This document shows, piece by piece, positions 35,203 through 44,233 of a stretch of 64,000 bases of DNA. A program made the position numbers and the translations under genes. Positions within the stretch are counted from its first letter, which is position 1. Each line of letters begins with the position of its first letter. The DNA lies in assembly GCA_963824275.1 (NCBI GenBank), contig CAWGOT010000001.1, forward strand, positions 742,411-806,410, in the 5' to 3' direction. Origin of the DNA: JANXQG01 sp963824275 (lineage in GTDB: Bacteria; Planctomycetota; Planctomycetia; Pirellulales; Thermoguttaceae). A model generated the notes under the pieces. It saw only the letters and a list, made by a program, of their open reading frames with translations, was not told where the DNA came from and ran no database searches.

Positions 35203-35487
35203 ATGAATACAAACTCCGTGATTATCGTTTCTGTCCTGACTCTGGTCCCTATTGGTTTGGGGACCCTCTTTTTGGCATTTGCTCGACCCATTGCCAAATT
35301 CCACGTATGGTGGGAAAAGCGATGTACCGAGCTTCGTGGTTTACGCTGCGCATCTCAGTTCATGTATGACGAGCAGACATCGCTGACGATTCTCAGGGTG
35401 CTTGGTGTTTCGTTTGTTGTTTTAGGGTTTGTCGTGCCGTTGCTCGCAGTTATTCTGATATACCGATTCAGCGCGGGGCCGGGGTAA
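35203..35487 (+). CDS. Hypothetical small membrane protein
   Basis: A 94-residue protein with two clear membrane segments (VIIVSVLTLVPIGLGTLFLA and VLGVSFVVLGFVVPLLAVIL) joined by a charged loop (WWEKRCTELRGLR). I recognise no family. It is monocistronic and ends before the convergent methyltransferase. Confidence 0.7.
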   Translation: MNTNSVIIVSVLTLVPIGLGTLFLAFARPIAKFHVWWEKRCTELRGLRCASQFMYDEQTSLTILRVLGVSFVVLGFVVPLLAVILIYRFSAGPG

Positions 35488-35573
35488 TCGAGCGGGCCAT
35501 CTGCGTCAAGGGGTGCATTGCCTCAGGCGTCTTCGCGGCCAAGCGAGGCATGCCACCCGCGAAATGGCATCGC

Positions 35574-36310
35574 CTATCTCCGCTTCGCCGCAACGAAACA
35601 TATCTCCGGCATGAGCCAGGCCCCAAGCATGGGAAACGGGCACGCCGCCATACGCAAAAGGTCGAAACGCTGCCGAAGATCGTTCTCGAGACGGCGATAA
35701 TCAAACCCGGTATGCTCAAAATAAAAATTCAAGCCGGGGGCAATTTCGTACACGCGGCGGTTCGGCAGGCGGCGCCAAGAAATGAACGCATGACGTTCCG
35801 CAGATCGGCATTTTCCAGATCGGCATCGCGACGAACCCAACGCTGCGACATGCGATACAAGCCCTTATAGAGGGCCGGCACGCCGGTCTCGACGGGCACG
35901 CCGACGATCAGCCTCCCGCCCGGCTTCAAGAGCTGAAGGATTTCGCGCAGCGCGGTTTCTGTCTCGGCGGGCGGGAGGTGCTCGAAAACCTCCAAGCAGA
36001 ATACGAGATCCACGGCCCCTAGCCAGGCAGGGCTGATCGTTTTCGAAAAAGTCACGCCGGGAGTTTGCTGGAGATTCTGCCGCGCTTCGTCCAGCAGATC
36101 CTTGGCCGGTTCATAGCAGATCAAACCCGATTCGGGAAATTGCTTCCTTAACAGCTTGCAGAGCTCTCCGCTGCCTGCGCCGAAATCGCAGATCGACTCG
36201 GGGGAGGCATCCGGGCTGCCGCATAGATTCACGGCGAAGATCAACCTCCGCCATTGCAGCCAGCGCTTGAGCGGATTCTTGTCCTGGAAAGTTATTTCCG
36301 TGTAAGACAT
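35574..36310 (-). CDS. Class I SAM-dependent methyltransferase (frameshifted)
   Basis: Motif I is ICDFGAGSGELCKLL (glycine-rich SAM loop), followed by LICYEPAKDLLDEAR (acidic residue after beta 2), VDLVFCLEVFEHLPP (motif II) and LLKPGGRLIVGVPVE (motif III), as in UbiE/Methyltransf_11-type enzymes. The C-terminal part (RRVYEIAPGLNFYFEHTGFD) is in another frame after a break near 35780. The start is the ATG ending at 36310. Substrate unknown. Confidence 0.8.
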
Positions 36311-36343
36311 GCCTGGTGCAGTGATTCAGAATTGTGGTCATCG

Positions 36344-36394
36344 GTTGGAGTCCCGGCTTTAGCCGGAATTTCCGCCTAAAGGCGGGACTCCAAC
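36344..36394. repeat. 51-bp REP-like palindrome
   Basis: The ends GTTGGAGTCCC and GGGACTCCAAC are exact complements, and internal GGCTTTAGCC / CCGCCTAAAGG also pair in part. It sits between the methyltransferase start and the ABC permease stop. Confidence 0.8.
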
Positions 36395-36399
36395 ACCGC

Positions 36400-37494
36400 T
36401 CACAAGCTCTCTCGCTCCTGAAATCGGAAGGTGGCGATCGCCAGCGCAACCAGAACGGCCGCCCAAAGGACCATCCCGATCAGGTCCCGTTGGATTTCCA
36501 GCGGTCCGGCGCCGTCGGTCATCACGCCCCGCAGCCCGCTGGCCAAAAAGGTCAGCGGCAAATAGTCGGAAATCGATCGCAGCCAGGCCGGCATGTTCGC
36601 GGCCGCGAAGAAGACGTTGCCCAGAAAGAGCATCGGAAAGACCACGATGTTCGCCAGCACTGGCACCGTCTCGATGTTCTTCGAAAGTCCCGATATCGTA
36701 AAGCCCAGCCCTAGAAACATCAAAGACCCCAGCACGACGCACACGGCCAGCAGCCAGTAGGGACCGGCGATCGGGACATGGAAGTAGGCGACGCCGAGGA
36801 CGATGAAGAGAAAGGCCTGCGACACGGCCATGCAGAGCCGGGTGATGATGTTGGCCGTGACGAATTGATACGGAAGCATCGGCGTGGCCAGGAGTGCTTC
36901 AAGATCCCCTGCTCCTTGTAGCGGGCAAAGACGAAGGCGACCGAGAAAACGGACATCTGCATGATCGACATGGCGATCACGCCCGGCAGGAGAAAGTCGA
37001 TGTAGCGGAGGTTGCGGGCATTGACCTCCTCTTTGATTTTGAAAAGCGGGGGGACCTGCATGGCCGAGAGCATCGCGCGGTCGGCGAACTGGTTGAGCAT
37101 GGAGACCGCCATTTTCCCTTCCATCGGCCGCCCGGCGTTGAGGTAGACCTCGATTTGTTTTCCGATCGGCCTCGCTGCCGGCCGCAAACAGATTGTCGGG
37201 AATATCGAGCACCGCGGTCCGGTTGCCGTGCTCCAGTTCCGCCAATTCCGCATCGAGCGTTCCCACGTCGGTTGTCAGGACCTCGGCCGAGCGCAGGCGC
37301 TCGACGATCTCCGCAGTCTGCGGCGAAGGGGCATGCACCACGAGCCCGATCTTAAGCTTGGGAGGGCTGTCGAAATCGATGCTGCCGAAAATGAAGAGGA
37401 TCGTCACCGGCATGAACAGCGAGAAAAAGAGCGCCTGCCGGTTGCGCAGGAACATCTTCATGGAGGCGACGGTGAGAGTATACGTGCAGTACAT
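36400..37494 (-). CDS. ABC-2 type transporter permease (two compensating frameshifts)
   Basis: N-terminal helix FFSLFMPVTILFIFGS, a large extracytoplasmic loop, then IDFLLPGVIAMSIMQMSVFS and several helices (YWLLAVCVVLGSLMFLGLGF; NIVVFPMLFLGNVFF; SDYLPLTFLASGLRG), the usual order of ABC-2 permeases. The frame leaves near 37165 and returns near 36895, so the middle segment is read only in another frame. It follows the ATPase gene at 37514 by 19 bp, so the pair forms an exporter; the substrate is unknown. Confidence 0.8.
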   Translation of the reverse strand: MYCTYTLTVASMKMFLRNRQALFFSLFMPVTILFIFGSIDFDSPPKLKIGLVVHAPSPQTAEIVERLRSAEVLTTDVGTLDAELAELEHGNRTAVLDIPDNLFAAGSEADRKTNRGLPQRRAADGRENGGLHAQPVRRPRDALGHAGPPAFQNQRGGQCPQPPLHRLSPAGRDRHVDHADVRFLGRLRLCPLQGAGDLEALLATPMLPYQFVTANIITRLCMAVSQAFLFIVLGVAYFHVPIAGPYWLLAVCVVLGSLMFLGLGFTISGLSKNIETVPVLANIVVFPMLFLGNVFFAAANMPAWLRSISDYLPLTFLASGLRGVMTDGAGPLEIQRDLIGMVLWAAVLVALAIATFRFQERESL

Positions 37495-37513
37495 GGGGCC
37501 CCAGTCTATGCGG

Positions 37514-38431
37514 CTAGTCGCGGAGTTGGTGGCCGGTCAATTTGAGGAACACGTCTTCGAGCGTCGCCCGGCGGACGTTGAGCGCATGCATCTTCATGGC
37601 GCCGGAGCGTCCCAGGGCGAAGAGTCCGTCGAGCGTGGCCTGCGAGTCGGACGTGACCAGGCAGTAGGTCTGCTCCTCCTGTTCCATGGCCACGACGCCC
37701 GCCAGGGCGCGGAAGGTCTCGCCGGTCAGGGCGGTGGTGGCCGTGAATTCGATCCGCGAATCCGCGCCCGTCTTGATCAGCAACTGCTCGGTGGTGTCCA
37801 GGGCGACGATCTTGGCGTGGTCCATGATGGCCACGCGGTCGCAGAGGACCTCAGCCTCTTCCATGTAATGCGTGGTCAGGACCACCGTTTTGCCCTTGCC
37901 CTTGATCAACCGCACCAACTCCCAGAGGTTGCGGCGGGCCTGGGGATCGAGGCCGGTGGTCGGCTCGTCGAGAAAGAGGACCTGCGGGTCGTTGACCAGC
38001 GCGATGGCGATGGAGAGCCGCTGCTTTTGCCCTCCGGAGAGTTCCCTGGCCCGGCTGCCGGCTTTTTCGGTCAACTGGACTTCCGCCAGTTGCTGCCGGG
38101 CGTCGACTTTCCGGTTGTAGCAGGCGGCAAAGACGTTGATCAGTTCGACGAGCGACAGGTTCTCGAAGAACGACGAGCCCTGAAGTTGGACCCCGATGAT
38201 CGCTTTGACGGCGTTCGGCTCCTTGCGGACGTCGCGGCCTTCCACCTGGATGCTGCCGGAGGTCGGCCGTTTGAGCCCTTCGATCATCTCCAGGGTGGTG
38301 GTTTTGCCGGCGCCGTTGGGCCCGACCACGCCGAAGGTCTCGCCGCGGTGGACCGAAAAGGAGATATCGTCGACCGCCGTGAGGCTGCCATACTTCTTCG
38401 TGAGGTTGGTGACTTCAATGCTCGCGGGCAT
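37514..38431 (-). CDS. ABC transporter ATP-binding protein (ABC-2 exporter)
   Basis: A 305-residue ATPase with all motifs intact: Walker A GPNGAGKTTT, Q-loop within IIGVQLQGS, signature ARELSGGQKQRLS, Walker B VLFLDEPTTGLDP and the switch-loop LTTHYMEEAEVL. The C-terminal ~80 residues form the accessory domain of DrrA/NatA-like exporters. It pairs with the permease just downstream. The ATG ending at 38431 directly precedes the conserved IEVTNLTKKYG. Confidence 0.93.
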   Translation of the reverse strand: MPASIEVTNLTKKYGSLTAVDDISFSVHRGETFGVVGPNGAGKTTTLEMIEGLKRPTSGSIQVEGRDVRKEPNAVKAIIGVQLQGSSFFENLSLVELINVFAACYNRKVDARQQLAEVQLTEKAGSRARELSGGQKQRLSIAIALVNDPQVLFLDEPTTGLDPQARRNLWELVRLIKGKGKTVVLTTHYMEEAEVLCDRVAIMDHAKIVALDTTEQLLIKTGADSRIEFTATTALTGETFRALAGVVAMEQEEQTYCLVTSDSQATLDGLFALGRSGAMKMHALNVRRATLEDVFLKLTGHQLRD

Positions 38432-38626
38432 GGGGGGAAGTTAGGGAAATCGATGCGTGGCGGTTGCGTCAGGGTGCTAGAATACCATTCCTGAGGGCCA
38501 AAGCCAAGGGGTGTTGCGCAGCGCTCAAAATCGACAACCTAGAGGCGCTTGAAGATCGACATTTCTCCGTCGCTGTCGACCATGCCAAGTCCCGAGTCGA
38601 AACTTGTTCCCGGCAATGCATAGAGC

Positions 38627-38712
38627 GGATGGGGAGGGATTCGAACCCCCGGTGGGCTTTCGCCCACTGCAGTTTTCAAGACTGCCGCAATAGACCACTC
38701 TGCCACCCATCC
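38627..38712 (-). tRNA. tRNA-Ser (anticodon UGA)
   Basis: On the minus strand, 86 nt with acceptor arms GGATGGG and CCCATCC, D-arm GGCAGAGTGGTC, anticodon loop CTTGAAA (anticodon TGA), a long class II variable arm (GTGGGCGAAAGCCCAC) and T-loop GGTTCGAATCC. The CCA end is not encoded. Confidence 0.95.
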
Positions 38713-38894
38713 AAGTGCGTATCCGGGCTTATTCCTCTTGCGAGTTCCCTCATTTTCACTTGACACCCGGAATGATAAACACGTAACGACACCTGCCACC
38801 CCATTTGCCGCAACGGATGGCATCCTGCCCAATTCTACCACACAATCGGTTTCCAAAAAGCCCAGCAAGCCCGCCCCGACTTTCCGCTTTTCCC

Positions 38895-39074
38895 TCATGC
38901 GACCGGCCGCTGGGCACTGAGGTGAAACGGGATCTCTGGGACAGCCTGCAAGATGGTGCCGGCGACTGGATTCGGCGGGCCGGCTTGTGCCATCGAGCAC
39001 CCGAGACAGACGGCGGCTAAAGCGCAGCCAGCCAGCAGCACGTAGGTCGCGGGGAACTTGCTGGCGGTCTTCAT
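38895..39074 (-). CDS. Small putative lipoprotein, coupled to pdxJ
   Basis: A 59-residue ORF that starts inside the pdxJ stop (ATGA overlap at 39071-39074). It has a basic start (MKTASKFP), a hydrophobic core and cysteines fitting a lipobox (VLLAGC or AAVCLGC), then a short proline-rich tail (AGPPNPVAGTI). I infer a membrane-anchored lipoprotein; no family is recognised. The overlap and signal-like sequence are the evidence that it is translated. Confidence 0.5.
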   Translation of the reverse strand: MKTASKFPATYVLLAGCALAAVCLGCSMAQAGPPNPVAGTILQAVPEIPFHLSAQRPVA

Positions 39075-39791
39075 TTGAGTTCCACCAGCCGCTTCATCTC
39101 CCGCACCGCCTGCTCAAAGCCGACCATCAAGGCCCGCGACACGATGCTGTGGCCGATGTTCAGTTCGTGCATGCCCTCGATCGCTGCCACAGGGCGGACG
39201 TTATGATAGGTCAGCCCGTGGCCGGCGTGCAAGGCCATCCCGGCCTGGCGGATGAATCGCCCGGCCTGCCGGAGTTTTTCCAGTTCTTCCTCCTGCTGCC
39301 GGCCTCGCCGCGCCAGCGCGTATTGCCCCGTGTGCAACTCCACGGCCGCCACCTTCAAGGCGGCGGCCACTTCAAGCTGCCGCGGATCGGGATCGAGAAA
39401 GAGACTGACGGCAACGCCGGCCTCCGTCAACCGGTGGATGGACTCGACCGCCTTCTGCCGCTGGGCGACGATATCCAGACCGCCCTCGGTCGTCAGTTCC
39501 TCGCGGCGTTCCGGCACGAGCGTGACCTGGTCCGGCTTCACCTCGCAGGCGATCAGCAGCACCTCGGACTCGCAGGCCATTTCGAGGTTGAGCTTGACCG
39601 TCACGGTCTGGCGGAGGATCCGCAGGTCGCGATCCTGGATGTGGCGGCGGTCCTCGCGGAGATGGATCGTGATGCAGTCGGCCCCGCCCAATTCGGCCAG
39701 CGCGGCCGCCCACACCGGATCGGGCTCGATAGGTCCGCCGGGCCTGGCGGACCGTCGCCACGTGATCGATGTTGACGCCAAGTTCTGCCAT
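39071..39791 (-). CDS. pdxJ: Pyridoxine 5'-phosphate synthase PdxJ (frameshifted)
   Basis: Condenses 3-amino-2-oxopropyl phosphate with deoxyxylulose 5-phosphate in vitamin B6 synthesis. The N-terminus MAELGVNIDHVATVRQARRT matches PdxJ; after a +1 base near 39735 the other frame continues EPDPVWAAALAELGGADCIT, then IHLREDRRHIQDRDL and, near the end, ALHAGHGLTYHNVRPVAAI and ELNIGHSIVSRAL, all conserved. The start is the ATG ending at 39791; about 240 residues, a normal length. A single inserted base in an otherwise complete core enzyme points to sequence error. Confidence 0.9.
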
Positions 39792-39809
39792 AGGTCTCCT
39801 GTCATGTGG

Positions 39810-39908
39810 GTCCCTTCTGCCGGAAGGGACTAATGCGTGACGCTCAGGGAAAAACGCAGGGCTTTTCACTCGGTTGCAGGCACTACAGTCCCTCTCGGCA
39901 AGAGGGAC
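39810..39908. repeat. Paired REP-like hairpins
   Basis: Two palindromes, GTCCCTTCTGCCGGAAGGGA (39810 on) and GTCCCTCTCGGCAAGAGGGA (39888 on), ~57 bp apart with related stems. They lie between the M42 peptidase stop and the pdxJ start and could act as a terminator or mRNA processing site (inference). Confidence 0.7.
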
Positions 39909-39911
39909 CTG

Positions 39912-40979
39912 CTAGGGAATAAACTCCGCGTCGCCGGGAAGCTCCTCCAGGAAGCGGGCCAAGAGGTCAGCCGCATGGTCGATGTCTTCCAGCGAAACCA
40001 TTTCTACCGGACTGTGCATGTAACGGTTGGGAATACTGACCAGCGACGCGGCGACGCCCGCACGGTTGACCTGGATCGGATTCGCGTCGGTCGGCGTGGC
40101 CCTGCCGGCGGCGCCCAATTGATAGGGGATCTTGTGCTGATCGGCGGCGTCCAACAGTCGCTGGACCACCTTGTGATTCATGTTCGGCCCCCGGTAGATC
40201 ACCGGCCCGAGTCCCAGGCGAATATCGCCCTCTTCCTTCTTTTCAATCGTCGGACAATCGGTGGCGTGCGTCACGTCGACGGCGATGCCGACGTGCGGAT
40301 CGATGCTGAAGGAACTGGTTTGGGCCCCGCGAAGCCCGATCTCTTCCTGCACGGTGGAAACGGCGTAGGCAGCCACTTGCAGCTTGTTGCGGTCGACCCG
40401 CCGCAGGGCCTCCATGACCACCCACAGCCCGGTCTTGTCGTCCATGGCGGCCGAAACGACCCGCCCATTTTGAAGTTCCTGGTAACGCAGTTCCACCGTG
40501 ATCGGGTCGCCCACGCGGAGGACCTGCAAGACCTCGTCCTTACTCTTCGCGCCGATGTCCAGCCAGAGATCCTTGATCTTCGGCACCTGCTTCCGCTCTT
40601 CCTCGTTCAGGAGGTGGATCGGCTTGCGGGCGATAATCCCCAGCACAGGGCCACGCGTGCCCCAGACGGTTAATCGCTGACCGATGAGCACTTGCGGGTC
40701 CCAACCGCCGATGGTCGAGACGTGGATGAAACCATCGTCGTCGATGAACTGCACGACCAGGCCGATCTGGTCGCAATGTCCAGCCAGCATCACCCGCAAG
40801 AGGGCCTTGGTGTTCCGTGCCGCGATCACGTTGCCATGAACGTCGGTTCGCATCTCGTCGGCAAACGATGCGGCATAGTCCCGAACCACCTCTTGGACAG
40901 GACTCTCATACCCCGCAGGGCTGGGTGTTGCCAGGATCTGCTTAAAAAAGTCTAACGCACGGGCCTCAATACTCATCAA
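39912..40979 (-). CDS. M42 family metallopeptidase
   Basis: A 355-residue cytosolic co-catalytic metallo-aminopeptidase of the FrvX/TET type. Expected metal ligands and catalytic residues are visible: His68 and Asp70 (LAGHCDQIG), Asp180 or 181 (SAAMDDKTG), Glu212/213 (VQEEIGLRG), Asp235 (AVDVTHATD) and His322 (RYMHSPVE). Two adjacent ATGs (40979, 40976) could start it. It is divergent from homoserine dehydrogenase across a 176-bp gap containing an AT-rich stretch (TGATATATATAAGTAT) suited to promoters. Confidence 0.92.
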   Translation of the reverse strand: MMSIEARALDFFKQILATPSPAGYESPVQEVVRDYAASFADEMRTDVHGNVIAARNTKALLRVMLAGHCDQIGLVVQFIDDDGFIHVSTIGGWDPQVLIGQRLTVWGTRGPVLGIIARKPIHLLNEEERKQVPKIKDLWLDIGAKSKDEVLQVLRVGDPITVELRYQELQNGRVVSAAMDDKTGLWVVMEALRRVDRNKLQVAAYAVSTVQEEIGLRGAQTSSFSIDPHVGIAVDVTHATDCPTIEKKEEGDIRLGLGPVIYRGPNMNHKVVQRLLDAADQHKIPYQLGAAGRATPTDANPIQVNRAGVAASLVSIPNRYMHSPVEMVSLEDIDHAADLLARFLEELPGDAEFIP

Positions 40980-41155
40980 TCGCCGATCCTATCAGAATGC
41001 CAAACGAAAATGATATATATAAGTATGGCAAGTGAAACGAAATTCGCAATCACCCCCTCGCATGGGCTGGTCGATTCCATCCGGTTGACGCCTTTGTGCC
41101 CCTGCCGTAATATGGCCGCTTGGCGTCTCGTTGGTTTTCAAGGATTATACAAACG

Positions 41156-42465
41156 ATGACAAACTCTACCGCGAAAGTTGCCATTATCGGGTTCGGAACG
41201 ATCGGCTCCGGTGTGGCGCGGCTTTTGCTCGAACATCAGGACCGCATTTCCCGCCAGGTTGGCCGAAACGTGGAGTTGGTCCGGATCGTCGATGCGGACA
41301 TTCACCGCCCTCGCAATATCATGCCGCCGCCCGGTCTGTTGACCACGGACCTGTCGACGGTTGTGAATGATCCGGAAATCGAGGCGGTGGTGCAACTTAT
41401 CGGCGGCCTGGAGCCCGATCGCTCAATCATGCTCCAAGTGCTGCAAGAGCGGAAAGAACGTCATCACGGCCAATAAGGCACTGCTGGCGGAGCACGGCCG
41501 CGAGCTGTTCGATTGCGCCCGCAGCGTGGGCCGCACGATTGCCTTCGAGGCGGCCGTGGGAGGGGGGATTCCGGTCATCGCGGCCATCAATCAGTCGCTG
41601 GTGGCCAACCAGATCCAGTCGATCCACGGCATTCTCAACGGCACGAGCAACTTCATCCTCACGCAGATGGAGGATTGCGGTAAGAGCTATGCCGACGCCC
41701 TGTCCGAGGCGCAGAAGCTGGGCTTTGCCGAGGCCAATCCGGCGATGGACGTCAATGGCAGCGACGCCGCGCAGAAACTGGCGATCCTGGCCCACCTTGT
41801 CGTTCGGCGCGCGGGTCGATTGGAAAGTCATCCCCAGGACCGGCATCGACACGGTGGACGTGGCCGACATGCGCTACGCCCGCGAGTTGGGTTACAGCAT
41901 CAAGCTGCTGGCCGTGGCCGAGTTGGTCCCCGAAGGACTGGAACTCCACGTCTCGCCGACGCTGGTGCGGCAGCGATCCACGTTGGCGCACGTGCAAGGG
42001 GCCTTCAACGCCATCCGGATCGTGGGCGACGCCGTGGGCCGCGTCTTCCTGCACGGACTGGGCGCGGGCCAGATGCCGACCGCCTCGGCCTGCGTGGCCG
42101 ACCTGATCGACACGCTGCTGGGTCGCACGGCGATCACCTTCCGCACGCTCAAGCTCTGGTCGGACGATCGCGAGTCGCCGGTGGCCCTCCGCGATGCGGC
42201 CAGCGTGTCGGGCCGTTTCTATGTCCGCTTCCACGTCGAAGACCGCCCGGGCGTGATGGCCGAAATCACCGGCATCCTGGGGCGGCACCAGATTTCGATC
42301 GCATCGGTGATCCAGCACGAAACGGCGGAGGAATCGGGCGGACTCGTGCCGCTGGTGATCATGACTCATACCACGTCCGAAGGCGCGATTCGCGAAGCCC
42401 TGCAAGCCATTACCGGCCTTTCCGCCGTCCGCCCTGGCAGCGTGCGATTGCGGGTGCGAGAATAA
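41156..42465 (+). CDS. hom: Homoserine dehydrogenase with ACT domain (two frameshifts)
   Basis: Reduces aspartate semialdehyde to homoserine in the threonine/methionine pathway. NAD(P)-binding loop KVAIIGFGTIGSGVARLL, catalytic core FEAAVGGGIPVI, HGILNGTSNFIL, GFAEANPAMDVNGSDAAQK, and a C-terminal ACT domain (FHVEDRPGVMAEITGILG) for threonine feedback. The frame breaks near 41454 (an extra A in CGGAAAGAAC) and near 41803 (an extra T); removing both bases restores a full ~436-residue enzyme. ATG 41156 is preferred over TTG 41120. The neighbouring apgM-type gene suggests a threonine-synthesis unit. Confidence 0.92.
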
Positions 42466-42472
42466 ACACAAT

Positions 42473-42506
42473 CCCTAAGCCCTAAGCCCTAAGCCCTAAG
42501 CCCTAC
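42473..42506. repeat. CCCTAAG heptamer tandem repeat
   Basis: Four exact copies of CCCTAAG from 42473 to 42500, followed by a partial copy, in the 51-bp gap between hom and the apgM-type gene. Confidence 0.9.
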
Positions 42507-42516
42507 CCACTTCCCC

Positions 42517-43707
42517 GTGAAATACGCCATCATCATTCCCGACGGCTGTGCCGACGAACCCCAGCCCTCGCTGCTGGGCAAGACGCCGCTGGAAGCCGCC
42601 CGGCTGCCGGCCATGGACAGCGTGGTCAAGGCCGGCGTGATCGCCCTGGGCAATCACACGCCGGCCTCGCTGCCGGCCGGTTCCGACACGGCGAACCTGA
42701 GCCTGTTGGGCTACGATCCGCTGGCGCATTACACGGGCCGCGCTCCCCTGGAGGCTGCCGCGCAAGGCATCGCCCTGAACAGCGGCGACTGGGCCGTCCG
42801 CTGCAACCTGGTGACGGTTGAAGACCAGGTCATGCGCGACTTCACCGCCGGTCATGTGTCCAGCGAAGAGGGCGCGGCCCTGCTGGCCGCGCTGCAGGAA
42901 AAGGTCGGCTGCGAGTCGCTGCGATTCCTGCCCGGCGTGAGCTATCGCAATCTGCTGATCGTCAACGCGGCCCCCTTCACGCACGATACCCGCACGACGC
43001 CGCCGCACGACCTGACCGATCAGAGCATCCTCGACGGCTACCCGCGCGGCCCTGGCAGCAGCCTGCTGGCCCAGTGGATGAGCGCCAGCGAAGCGGTCTT
43101 CGCCGAGCACCCCGTCAACCAGGCCCGGCGGAAGGCCGGCAAGCGACCCGTGACGAACGTCTGGCTTTGGGGGCAGGGCAGTGCGCTGCAGTTGGAGTCC
43201 TTCGAAGCGCGTTACGGCGTCGGCGGCGCGATGATCACGGCCGTCGATCTCTTGCGAGGGCTGGCCAAGCTGATCGGCTGGGCGCGGATCGACGTGCCCG
43301 GCGCCACCGGCTATCTCGATACGGACTACGCCGCCAAAGGGCGGTACGCCGTCGAGGCCTTGAAGGAGCACGACCTGGTCTGCGTCCACGTCGAGGCCCC
43401 GGACGAGGCCTCGCACGAGGGCCGCGCGGATGCCAAGATCGAGGCCCTGGAGCAGATCGATCGGCACATCGTCGGTCCACTGTTCGCGGCCTTGCAGGGC
43501 TATCCCGAGTGGCGAATCCTCGTTTCGCCCGATCATCCCACGCCCCTGCGGACGAAGACGCACAGCCATGGCGACGTGCCGATCGCGATTGCCGGCAGCG
43601 GGATCGAGCCCGACGGATTCGAGCGCTATGACGACCCGACCGCTGCGCGATCGAGCCTCGTGTTTCGTGAAGGCTGGCGGGCGATGGGATACTTCGTCGG
43701 GAAGTGA
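42517..43707 (+). CDS. apgM: Cofactor-independent phosphoglycerate mutase, apgM type (candidate homoserine kinase)
   Basis: A 396-residue alkaline-phosphatase-superfamily protein. The N-terminal metal/nucleophile region is AIIIPDGCADEP and ALGNHTPASLPAGSDTANLS; C-terminal metal motifs are VHVEAPDEASHEG and LVSPDHPTPLRTKTHSHGDV. The start is GTG at 42517. The family includes archaeal phosphoglycerate mutases, but many bacterial members are encoded beside homoserine dehydrogenase or threonine synthase and have been proposed to act as homoserine kinase. Position 51 bp after hom supports that role here (inference). The frame is intact. Confidence 0.85.
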   Translation: MKYAIIIPDGCADEPQPSLLGKTPLEAARLPAMDSVVKAGVIALGNHTPASLPAGSDTANLSLLGYDPLAHYTGRAPLEAAAQGIALNSGDWAVRCNLVTVEDQVMRDFTAGHVSSEEGAALLAALQEKVGCESLRFLPGVSYRNLLIVNAAPFTHDTRTTPPHDLTDQSILDGYPRGPGSSLLAQWMSASEAVFAEHPVNQARRKAGKRPVTNVWLWGQGSALQLESFEARYGVGGAMITAVDLLRGLAKLIGWARIDVPGATGYLDTDYAAKGRYAVEALKEHDLVCVHVEAPDEASHEGRADAKIEALEQIDRHIVGPLFAALQGYPEWRILVSPDHPTPLRTKTHSHGDVPIAIAGSGIEPDGFERYDDPTAARSSLVFREGWRAMGYFVGK

Positions 43708-43723
43708 TCGGTATCCAGCAAGA

Positions 43724-43950
43724 TCATTCCGTTGCGTCCCGAGTTTGGCGTCGGTCCTCTTCGCGGATTCGCTTTGCCTCCTCGATCATCTCCCCAAAAC
43801 CGGGTCGCCCCGAAACATCCCGACGGTCTGTTCCCACGCGTCTCTGGGAGGTTGGTTCTCGCCGGTTCGAGCGCGCATCAGCATCGACACTTGCCGTTCC
43901 AGTCGCGCGACGCGGTCTTCAATTGTTTCGTGAGCCATGTGATTACTCAT
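43724..43950 (-). CDS. Small hypothetical protein (frameshifted)
   Basis: It starts at MSNHMAHETIEDRV (ATG ending 43950, or 43938) and continues RLERQVSMLMRARTG, then MFRGDPV. As read it stops in GGTTTTGGGGAGATGA at 43786. With one base less it continues FGEMIEEAKRIREEDRRQ to a stop at 43724-43726, a more typical helical ending. So a homopolymer indel is likely. It lies 28 bp downstream of the RelE-type toxin and may belong to that operon. No function is assigned. Confidence 0.6.
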
Positions 43951-43978
43951 TCCCAGCCGCATATACCAGCGGCCGTTG

Positions 43979-44233
43979 CTACTGCCAGTACCAGACCGCA
44001 AGGACTTCTACCATGCGATCCTCCTCCACGACCGCGTAGTCTATAGCGAGCGGACGTGCGAATAGGATTCTACGGTTCTCGCCGCGCGACTCGCCCACCA
44101 AGCGCGGCGCAGCCGCGAGTTGACGGTCAATTTCGTCGCTGACAGCGGCGACTTCGCTACGATCGGCCGCATCGTTCCATACCATTGCCAATTCAAACAA
44201 CGCGGCAGGAACCCAGACAACGGTATACCTCAT
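43979..44233 (-). CDS. RelE/ParE-type toxin
   Basis: An 84-residue basic-acidic protein with the RelE/ParE pattern: an N-terminal beta-strand (MRYTVVWVPAALFELA), helix WNDAADRSEVAAVSDEIDRQ, then GESRGENRRILFARPLAIDY and the strand RMVEVLAVWYW. Its start overlaps the upstream antitoxin stop by one base (TAATG), the classic type II arrangement. Target is unknown (mRNA cleavage or gyrase are the family options). Confidence 0.8.
   Translation of the reverse strand: MRYTVVWVPAALFELAMVWNDAADRSEVAAVSDEIDRQLAAAPRLVGESRGENRRILFARPLAIDYAVVEEDRMVEVLAVWYWQ

Noticed and set aside
38539..39000. 153-residue minus ORF over the tRNA
   Set aside because: It reads through the tRNA-Ser gene.
42473..42506. Telomere or contig-end sequence
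   Set aside because: The repeat is only four units and sits between two co-oriented genes of one pathway in the middle of the contig.
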